A stretch of DNA of 5,554 bases from CABHOJ01 sp965649545 (GTDB lineage Bacteria > Pseudomonadota > Gammaproteobacteria > Burkholderiales > Methylophilaceae), in assembly GCA_965649545.1 (NCBI GenBank), contig CBFGLF010000116.1:1-5554 (forward strand). Direction: 5' to 3'. Shown one piece after another: positions 1 through 5,554 of this stretch. The notes under the pieces are model-generated. The model saw only the letters and a program-made list of their open reading frames with translations. It was not told the DNA's origin and made no database searches. A program made the position numbers and the translations under genes. Within the stretch, counting starts at the first letter, position 1. The number at the start of each line of letters is the position of its first letter.

Positions 1-28
1 GCCATTACAAGTAGCATGACGAGAGTAT

Positions 29-1933
29 GTGACGGGATATTTCCCAGTTACGGAAAGGGTAGGTGATTGCTTGCCTGAAACTGCCAGTGTCGATTTCAAG
101 CACCTGCTGCTTGACGAATCTCCCGATGCGGCCATCGCCACCGATGCCGAGGGGAAAGTGCTGTTCTGGAGCCATGCCGCGAACGGCCTCTATGGCTACG
201 ATAGCTCGGAGGCACTGCATCACTCGATCTTCGATCTGATCATCCCCGCCCAGTCTGTCGACAGCGAGCATCGTTACCTCTCCGATGTCGCGGACAAGGA
301 CATGCTGACGTACGAATCCATCCGCAAGCGGAAAGATGACTCCCTGCTTTACGTCAACATCTCCAGCAGGATCATCCGCGACGCACAAGGCGAGATCAGC
401 TACATCCTCTCCAACAACATCGATGTCACACAACTCCAGGCGCAGCGAGACGCCAAGCTGGTCGAAGCGCGGTATGGCGAGATCCTGCAGTCCATGCCTG
501 ATGGCATCGTCATGGTCAACCCGACCGGTTCGATCGTGTATGCGAACAACCAGGCCGAAGTATTGTTCGGTTATGAGGCCGGGAAGATGCGTGGGGAGCC
601 GATCGAGATGCTCTTGCCTGAACGCTTCCGTGGTCGGCATATCGCCCATCGTTCCAACTACATGGAACAACCGCGGACACGCAGCATGGGGATGGGCTTC
701 GAACTCTACGGGCTGCGTCAGGATGGTACCGAATTCCCCATCGAGATCAGCCTGAGCCCATTGCGCACCCAGGAAAGCGCACTGGTCATGAGTGCTATCC
801 GGGATATCAGCGAACGCAAGAAAGCTGAGCAGAAATTCCGCGGCTTGCTTGAGTCTGCCCCTGACGCCATCATCATCGTCGATCAGGAAGGCAAGCTCGT
901 GATCGTCAATTCGCAGACTGAGAAACTGTTCGGCTACACCCGCCAAGAACTCATCGGGGAAAAGATTGAGATCTTGCTGCCTGAACGTTACCGCAAACAT
1001 CACCCGGACCACCGCAAGGGCTTCTTCCGCGACCCCCGCGTCCGGCCGATGGGCGTGGGCCTGGAACTCTACGGCATGCGCAAGGACGGGACCGAGTTCC
1101 CAATCGAGATCAGCCTCAGCCCACTGGAAACCGAGGAAGGCACGCTGGTGTCTAGCGCGATTCGCGATATCACCGAACGCAAGCTGTTCGAACAGGCGCT
1201 GCAGGAAAAGAACATCGAGCTGCAGAACGCCAACCAGGCCAAGGATATCTTCCTGACTAACATGAGCCACGAATTGCGCACGCCACTCAATGCGATCATC
1301 GGCTTCACCGGCACCCTGCTCATGGAGATGCCAGGCCCCCTGAACGACGGCCAGCGCAAACAATTGAATACGGTTCAGGTCAGCGCCAAGCATCTGCTGT
1401 CCCTGATCAACGACCTGCTCGATGTCGCCAAGATCGAGGCCGGCAAAAACGAACTGCAATCCACCACGATCGAATGCGTACAACTCATCGAGGCCCTGCT
1501 GCCCTCATTTCAGCATCTGGCTGAAGCCAAAGGGCTGGCGTTACATTGTCATTTGCCTGATGGCCCGATCCACTGGCATGCCAACGAGCGCGCCTTGAAC
1601 CAGATCATCATCAACCTGGTGAACAATGCCATCAAGTTCACCGATCAGGGCAAGGTCGAGATCAGCCTCTCGGAGCGCCATGGCGAGCATGGCAAGCACA
1701 TCGTCGAAATCCGTGTCCGGGATACCGGCCTGGGAATCGCCAAGGAGAATCTGCCCAAGCTGTTCAAGGCGTTCGAACGACTCAATATCTCGCCTAAGCA
1801 TCTGAAGGAAGGGACGGGGTTGGGTCTGCATCTGAGTCAGAAACTGGCACACATGATAGGCGGCGAGATCAGCGTTGAAAGCCAATTGGGTAGCGGCAGC
1901 ACATTCACACTGAAGCTACGGGACCTGTCATGA
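29..1933 (+). CDS. Cytoplasmic PAS-PAS-PAS sensor histidine kinase
   Basis: This is the sensor kinase of a two-component system: it should autophosphorylate on histidine with ATP and pass the phosphate to a receiver aspartate. The 634 residues read as PAS1 (about 25-137), PAS2 (149-262), PAS3 (270-385), a short helical linker (386-405), HisKA and HATPase_c. The H-box SHELRTPLNAIIGF gives phospho-acceptor His414. The ATPase domain has the N-box NLVNNAIKFT (Asn533), the G1 box RDTGLGI (Asp565), an F-box around LFKAFERL, the G2 box GTGLGL (595-600) and the final GSGSTFTL. I see no signal peptide or membrane segment, so it is probably cytoplasmic, and it has no receiver of its own. PAS2 and PAS3 are a tandem duplication. 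The start used is GTG at 29, since an in-frame stop lies at 17-19. A TTG at 71 has a better Shine-Dalgarno and would give 620 residues without touching PAS1. The 3' end overlaps the next gene by four bases, implying translational coupling. The family call is secure; the ligand is not known. Confidence 0.95.
   Translation: MTGYFPVTERVGDCLPETASVDFKHLLLDESPDAAIATDAEGKVLFWSHAANGLYGYDSSEALHHSIFDLIIPAQSVDSEHRYLSDVADKDMLTYESIRKRKDDSLLYVNISSRIIRDAQGEISYILSNNIDVTQLQAQRDAKLVEARYGEILQSMPDGIVMVNPTGSIVYANNQAEVLFGYEAGKMRGEPIEMLLPERFRGRHIAHRSNYMEQPRTRSMGMGFELYGLRQDGTEFPIEISLSPLRTQESALVMSAIRDISERKKAEQKFRGLLESAPDAIIIVDQEGKLVIVNSQTEKLFGYTRQELIGEKIEILLPERYRKHHPDHRKGFFRDPRVRPMGVGLELYGMRKDGTEFPIEISLSPLETEEGTLVSSAIRDITERKLFEQALQEKNIELQNANQAKDIFLTNMSHELRTPLNAIIGFTGTLLMEMPGPLNDGQRKQLNTVQVSAKHLLSLINDLLDVAKIEAGKNELQSTTIECVQLIEALLPSFQHLAEAKGLALHCHLPDGPIHWHANERALNQIIINLVNNAIKFTDQGKVEISLSERHGEHGKHIVEIRVRDTGLGIAKENLPKLFKAFERLNISPKHLKEGTGLGLHLSQKLAHMIGGEISVESQLGSGSTFTLKLRDLS
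59..67 (+). promoter_or_regulatory. Candidate Shine-Dalgarno for an alternative TTG start at 71
   Basis: The stretch GTAGGTGAT matches the extended anti-SD complement GGAGGTGAT at eight of nine positions. It places the core about seven bases before an in-frame TTG at 71. The GTG at 29 has only GAGAG with a three-base spacer. This favours the shorter kinase on ribosome-binding grounds, but TTG is the less common start codon, so the matter stays open. Confidence 0.35.
473..835 (+). repeat. Tandem PAS repeat unit 1 (kinase PAS2)
   Basis: This 121-codon unit (residues 149-269) is followed directly by a second unit of the same length. Shared landmarks, at constant offset, are LLPER, the ELYGxRxDGTEFPIEISLSPL block and the SAIRDIxERK end. 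The most conserved core, 701-760, matches 1064-1123 at 51 of 60 bases by direct counting. This unit carries His204 and Met222, discussed under findings. Confidence 0.9.
836..1198 (+). repeat. Tandem PAS repeat unit 2 (kinase PAS3)
   Basis: This is the second copy (residues 270-390), in phase with the first at an offset of 363 bases and with no indel between the landmarks I compared. The N-terminal halves have diverged more than the C-terminal beta-sheet part, which fits an old duplication that kept its fold. His325 is at the position of His204 in the first unit, while Val343 replaces Met222. Confidence 0.9.
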
Positions 1934-2328
1934 CCATCGCCCGCATCCTCATCATCGAAGATAACCAGTTCAACCATGAGCTGATCGAGTACCTGTTGAC
2001 GCAAGCTGGCTACAGCACCCTGTCGGCATGGGACGGCCTGGAAGGTCTGGATGTCGCACGCGAATCGATGCCCGACCTCATCCTGTGCGATCTGCAGATG
2101 CCGGTGATGAACGGGTACGAAGTCGTCCAGCGCATCAAAACGGAACCGCCCCTGAATCGCATCCCGATCGTAGCGGTGACCGCCTCTTCCATGTCGGGTG
2201 ATTCCGAAAAGGCCTTCTCTGCAGGATTCGACGGGTATATCGCCAAACCGATCGAGCCCAGACACTTCGTCGAGCAGATCGAGGCCTTCCTGCCCAGCCA
2301 CTTACGCCGTCGTCCAGCCAAAGACTGA
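1930..2328 (+). CDS. Stand-alone DivK-like response regulator (single receiver domain)
   Basis: This 132-residue protein is a receiver domain and nothing else. The acidic pocket is Glu10/Asp11 in LIIEDN, the phospho-acceptor is Asp54 in LCDLQMP, the switch threonine is Thr84 in VAVTAS, and the invariant lysine is Lys106 in AKPIEP. The run TASSMSGDSEKAFSAGFDGY is typical of the DivK/CheY-like group. No DNA-binding or enzymatic domain follows, so it must act by protein contact, as a phosphate sink, or in a relay. Its ATG sits inside the kinase stop (ATGA overlap), and the next gene starts six bases after its stop. The kinase upstream is therefore the natural phosphodonor (inference). DivK-like describes sequence type only; I do not claim a cell-cycle role. 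Confidence 0.95.
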   Translation: MTIARILIIEDNQFNHELIEYLLTQAGYSTLSAWDGLEGLDVARESMPDLILCDLQMPVMNGYEVVQRIKTEPPLNRIPIVAVTASSMSGDSEKAFSAGFDGYIAKPIEPRHFVEQIEAFLPSHLRRRPAKD

Positions 2329-2334
2329 AATCCC

Positions 2335-5300
2335 ATGGCTACCATCCTGGTCATCGATGACAACGCTTCCAATCGGGAGCTGATCGTCACATTGTGCCGG
2401 CATATGGGCCACGCATGCCTCGAGGCTTTAGATGGTCTGGACGGGTTAAGGAGTGTTCAAGCGCATCATCCCGACCTCATCATCTGCGACATCCTGATGC
2501 CGAGGATGGATGGCTACGAATTCGTCCGCCAATTGCGCGCAGACCCGAGCATCGCCGATGCCCGGGTCATCTTCAATACCGCCAATTACAGCGAGTCTGA
2601 AGCCCGTAGCCTGGCGGAAGCCGCCGGCGTCCATAGCATTCTCATCAAGCCCTGCGAGCCTGAGACGATCATGCGCACGATCCGGGAGGCCTTGTCCCAA
2701 TCCCCGGATGCGCAAAGCTCGCCGGAAGATCTGGCATTCGATCGCGAACACCTGCGTCTCATCACCGACAAGCTGGCGGAGAAGGCCTACGAACAGGAGC
2801 GCATCAACCGCAGGCTGACGTCACTTATCGACATCAACCTCAAACTGGCGTCGGTGAAAGACCCCCAGCAGCTGTTGCAAGACGTCTGTGAAGGTGCGCG
2901 CCAGCTCATCGATGCCGGATTTGCGTTGTTGAGCGTGCGCGAAAAGAATGGGGATACAGGCTTCTATCTGTTCTCGTGCGGGTTATCGGATGACGAGATC
3001 GCGCGGCTACCTGAGCCCAAGATCCATTACGATCTCGTCGCACAAGCTAACGACCAATGGAGTTCGAGCAGATTCCAGAATCCGTCCGGCGACCCGCAGG
3101 CGATCGGCCTCACTCGGGATTACCCCGAGATCCACAATGGACTGATCGCCCCCATCCATTCCCTAAGCTACATCTATGGCTGGCTGTTCCTTGCGAACAA
3201 GACCGGTGCTGACGTATTCACCGAGGAAGATACCTACATCCTCACGATCCTCGCTGCCCAGGTCGGCCGCATCTATGAGAACGGCAGTTTGTATACCCAG
3301 ATCGAACAGCGTAACAATCGCCTGCAAGCGGAGATCGAGGAACGCAAACGAGCCGAAGCTGCGCTACGGAAATCTTCCCTGACCATGCATCAATTGATCT
3401 CGCAGGCGCCGATCAGCATCGCCATGTTCGACCGCAACATGGATTACCTGGTATGCAGCAATCGCTGGATCAAGGACCATGGCCAGCAGGCCGATAGCCT
3501 GACCGGCAAGAACCATTACGAGATCATGCCGGTGGCCGAAAAGTGGCGAGCGATCCATCAGCTCGGCTTTGCTGGACAGAACATCAAGAATGACGAGGAC
3601 TCCTGGATAGGGCCAGATGGCAAGCAGCACTGGATACGCTGGGCCATGGTGCCGTGGAATGACGATACCGGCGCGGTCGGCGGCATCATCATCTCGCTTG
3701 AGGACATCACCGAAGGGCGCCTGGCCGAGGAAGAGTTACGTATCGCGGCGATCGCCTTCGAGGCTCAGGAAGGCATCATCGTCACGGATGCAGAAAAGGC
3801 CATCCTGCGCGTCAACCAGGCGTTCACAGTCATCACGGGCTATAGCGCCGAGGAAGCCATCGGCAAGACGCCAGCCATGCTCGATTCCGGCAAGCACGAT
3901 GCCGGATTCTACAAGCGGATGGCGGCCGCCTTGAAGCAGGCGCATTACTGGCATGGCGAGATCTGGAACCGCAGGAAGAATGGGGACATCTACCCGGAAT
4001 GGCTCACCATCAGCGCGGTGCTCAATCCCACCGGCGACGTCAGTCATTACGTCTATTCCTTCTTCGATATCTCCCAATACAAGGCCGCAGAAGACAAGAT
4101 CGAGCACCTGGCCTTCTATGACCCCCTGACCGGCTTACCGAACCGGCGTTTGCTGCATGACCGCCTGCATCATGTGGTCAGCACCAGTGGCCGGCATCTG
4201 CGTTATGGCGCCCTGCTCTTCATCGACCTCGATAACTTCAAGGTACTGAACGACACCAAGGGACATACCATCGGCGACATGTTGCTGGTCGGCGTGGCGG
4301 AGCGCCTTCAAGCCTGCGTCCGCGAGGTCGATACCGTCGCGAGATTGGGCGGCGACGAATTCATCGTGTTGCTGGAGAACCTGCATGAGAACGTGGAGAT
4401 CGCCGCCAGCGCGAGCGAGAGTATAGGCGAGAAGATCCTGCACCAGCTCAGCCAGAATTTCGAACTGGATGGCTATGTGTATCACAGCTCGGCCAGCATC
4501 GGGATCAGCCTGTTCTGCCAGCAGGAGGTCAGCGCGGAAGAACTGCTGAAACGTGCGGATACTGCCATGTATCAGGCGAAGAGCGCCGGGCGTAACACCC
4601 TGCGCTTCTACGATCCGGCCATGCAGCATGCGCTGGAAAGCCGGGCCGCCCTCGAGACCGATCTGCGCCATGCCCTCGAACAAAAGCAATTCCAGCTCTA
4701 CTATCAGATGCAGGCTTACCATAACGGACAGATCATCAGTGCCGAGATCTTGCTACGCTGGGCACACCCACAGCGCGGCATGATCTCGCCGATGGAATTC
4801 ATCCCGCTGGCGGAAGAGACCGGCCTGATCGTCCCCATCGGCCAGTGGGTACTGGAAAGCGCCTGTGCGCAACTGAAGGCCTGGGAGAGCGATGTGGAAA
4901 CCGCTTTCCTCAAGCTCTCGATCAATGTCAGCGCGCGTCAGTTCCATCAGGACGATTTCGTCGACCAGGTCAGGAAGACCGTACTCGAGAGCGGCATCGA
5001 CCCGGACAAGCTGGATATCGAGCTGACCGAGAGCCTGGTGCTGGACGATATCAATGAGACCATCCGCAAGATGGAAGCCCTGCGCGAGATCGGTGTCCGT
5101 TTCTCCATGGATGACTTCGGCACGGGCTACTCCTCACTGGCCTACCTGACCCAGTTGCCGTTGGACAAGCTGAAGATCGACCAGTCTTTCGTGCGCAACA
5201 TCGGGGTGAAAGACAGTGATGCCGTCATCGTGCAGACCATCATCGGCATGGCGAGGAACCTGCGGATGGAAGTCATTGCGGAAGGGGTCGAGACCGAGGC

Positions 5301-5409
5301 GCAACGCATCTTCCTCGAGAGGAACGGTTGCCCGGTATGCCAGGGTTACCTGTTCGGCAAGCCCGTGCCCTACGAGGAGTTCATGCGCCAGCTGCGCGGG
5401 CACGCCTAA
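2335..5409 (+). CDS. REC-GAF-PAS-PAS-GGDEF-EAL c-di-GMP cyclase/phosphodiesterase
   Basis: This 1024-residue protein is the likely output of the cluster: a response regulator that makes and/or degrades cyclic di-GMP. Domains in order: receiver (3-120; Asp8/Asp9, phospho-acceptor Asp52, Thr82, Lys105), helix, GAF (about 160-315), coiled coil (316-348), PAS (349-460), PAS (468-585), GGDEF (590-757) and EAL (765-1020). The cyclase has metal ligand Asp631 in FIDLDNFK, substrate residues Asn639 and Asp648, the intact motif RLGGDEF (Gly672-Phe676), and an RxxD inhibitory site (Arg663-Asp666). The phosphodiesterase has Glu804 (signature reads EIL, not EAL), Asn864, Glu896, Asp926/Asp927 in DDFGTGYSSL, Lys947 in KLKID, and IAEGVE (981-986). 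I see no membrane segment. The ATG at 2335 has no clear Shine-Dalgarno and probably depends on coupling to the receiver gene six bases upstream. By sequence both activities look possible; which dominates cannot be told. Confidence 0.95.
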   Translation: MATILVIDDNASNRELIVTLCRHMGHACLEALDGLDGLRSVQAHHPDLIICDILMPRMDGYEFVRQLRADPSIADARVIFNTANYSESEARSLAEAAGVHSILIKPCEPETIMRTIREALSQSPDAQSSPEDLAFDREHLRLITDKLAEKAYEQERINRRLTSLIDINLKLASVKDPQQLLQDVCEGARQLIDAGFALLSVREKNGDTGFYLFSCGLSDDEIARLPEPKIHYDLVAQANDQWSSSRFQNPSGDPQAIGLTRDYPEIHNGLIAPIHSLSYIYGWLFLANKTGADVFTEEDTYILTILAAQVGRIYENGSLYTQIEQRNNRLQAEIEERKRAEAALRKSSLTMHQLISQAPISIAMFDRNMDYLVCSNRWIKDHGQQADSLTGKNHYEIMPVAEKWRAIHQLGFAGQNIKNDEDSWIGPDGKQHWIRWAMVPWNDDTGAVGGIIISLEDITEGRLAEEELRIAAIAFEAQEGIIVTDAEKAILRVNQAFTVITGYSAEEAIGKTPAMLDSGKHDAGFYKRMAAALKQAHYWHGEIWNRRKNGDIYPEWLTISAVLNPTGDVSHYVYSFFDISQYKAAEDKIEHLAFYDPLTGLPNRRLLHDRLHHVVSTSGRHLRYGALLFIDLDNFKVLNDTKGHTIGDMLLVGVAERLQACVREVDTVARLGGDEFIVLLENLHENVEIAASASESIGEKILHQLSQNFELDGYVYHSSASIGISLFCQQEVSAEELLKRADTAMYQAKSAGRNTLRFYDPAMQHALESRAALETDLRHALEQKQFQLYYQMQAYHNGQIISAEILLRWAHPQRGMISPMEFIPLAEETGLIVPIGQWVLESACAQLKAWESDVETAFLKLSINVSARQFHQDDFVDQVRKTVLESGIDPDKLDIELTESLVLDDINETIRKMEALREIGVRFSMDDFGTGYSSLAYLTQLPLDKLKIDQSFVRNIGVKDSDAVIVQTIIGMARNLRMEVIAEGVETEAQRIFLERNGCPVCQGYLFGKPVPYEEFMRQLRGHA

Positions 5410-5430
5410 ACTAGATGAAGTGTGTAAGCT
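5410..5430. other. Convergent intergenic gap without a visible terminator
   Basis: These 21 bases separate the stop codons of two converging genes. There is no GC-rich hairpin followed by a T-run in either direction. Transcripts of either gene must end inside the other gene, by Rho, or beyond the window. Confidence 0.6.
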
Positions 5431-5554
5431 TCAGCCACCAGAGCGGATCAGGTGTCCATACCCTGCCCGGTAATCCGGATACGTCAATTGAAAACCAGTG
5501 GCGCGAAGGCGCCGGTTACTGAGTCGCTTGCCACCCGTGACCGGCGCGACGCTG
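5431..5554 (-). CDS. C-terminal end of an NAD-dependent epimerase / SDR-family oxidoreductase (partial)
   Basis: Reading the - strand from the window edge gives 40 residues and a TGA stop at 5433-5431. The segment GGKRLSNRRLRATGF followed by YPDYRAGY resembles the closing residues of atypical extended SDR proteins of the YeeZ-like NAD-dependent epimerase/dehydratase group, where a K-R-x-S-N/D-x-R-L-x-A-T/S-G pattern precedes a short aromatic tail. The Rossmann nucleotide-binding fold and the catalytic Tyr-Lys pair would lie outside the window, so activity and substrate cannot be judged. The gene converges on the GGDEF-EAL gene with 21 bases between the two stops. Functionally it looks unrelated to the signalling cluster. 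The family call is from memory of the tail pattern. Confidence 0.75.
   Translation of the reverse strand, partial: SVAPVTGGKRLSNRRLRATGFQLTYPDYRAGYGHLIRSGG

Noticed and set aside
1..28. Promoter for the signalling operon
   Set aside because: Only 28 bases precede the first gene and no -10/-35 pair is recognisable; any promoter is probably outside the window.
1..66. Possible 3' end of an upstream gene in frame 1
   Set aside because: The frame is open for only 21 codons, resembles no family, and overlaps the kinase gene if GTG 29 is the start. Too short to support without upstream sequence.
5..1483. A 492-codon open frame on the - strand opposite the kinase gene
   Set aside because: The + strand product has unmistakable PAS, HisKA and HATPase_c motifs. 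The antisense reading shows no recognisable domain and follows from the GC-rich codon bias of the kinase gene; its repeated pieces mirror the PAS duplication.
2329..2334. Separate promoter or terminator between the receiver and the GGDEF-EAL gene
   Set aside because: The gap is six bases, far too short for either, so co-transcription is the simplest reading.
4135..4722. A 195-codon open frame on the - strand opposite the GGDEF region
   Set aside because: It lies entirely inside the GGDEF-EAL gene, whose catalytic motifs are intact, and its product has no family signature. It is a shadow of the real gene.
5493..5517. Inverted repeat (AACC, GGCGC, GAAG loop, GCGCC, GGTT) near the right edge as a terminator
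   Set aside because: The stem is perfect only in the GGCGC/GCGCC part, with a three-base bulge. It lies inside the epimerase-like coding sequence 84 bases past the + strand stop, and no T-run follows on the + strand. The four Ts on the - strand are too few, and the reading frame continues for about 20 codons.

Overview
The window holds a compact signalling cluster on the + strand, with the tail of an unrelated gene coming in from the right on the - strand. The sequence is moderately GC-rich and almost fully coding. The gene content (a soluble multi-PAS histidine kinase, a DivK-like receiver, and a REC-GAF-PAS-PAS-GGDEF-EAL protein) fits a free-living proteobacterium. A betaproteobacterium is my best guess, but nothing here fixes the taxon.

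Layout: bases 1-28 are only a scrap of upstream sequence with no recognisable promoter. Bases 29-1933 encode a cytoplasmic histidine kinase with three PAS domains followed by HisKA and HATPase_c. Bases 1930-2328 encode a stand-alone receiver that overlaps the kinase gene by four bases (ATGA). Bases 2335-5409 start six bases after the receiver stop and encode a 1024-residue c-di-GMP enzyme with its own receiver, one GAF, two PAS, a GGDEF and an EAL domain. A 21-base gap then separates this gene from the convergent 3' end of an NAD-dependent epimerase/SDR-like gene (5431-5554, - strand, cut by the window edge).

How the genes probably work together (inference): the kinase senses a cytoplasmic signal through its PAS array, autophosphorylates at His414, and can pass phosphate to two receivers, Asp54 of the small protein and Asp52 of the GGDEF-EAL protein. 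The second would couple the signal to c-di-GMP synthesis or breakdown. The first could be a competing phosphate sink or a protein-binding adaptor. Both catalytic domains keep the key residues I can check, including an RxxD inhibitory site, so the protein may be bifunctional.

The most interesting point is in the kinase. PAS2 and PAS3 are an exact-length tandem duplication (121 codons per unit). Both carry a histidine that lines up, without gaps and from memory, with the haem-ligating histidine of FixL and of E. coli DosP. PAS2 also has a methionine where DosP has its second axial ligand. This makes a haem-based gas- or redox-sensing c-di-GMP system a testable hypothesis, not an established fact.
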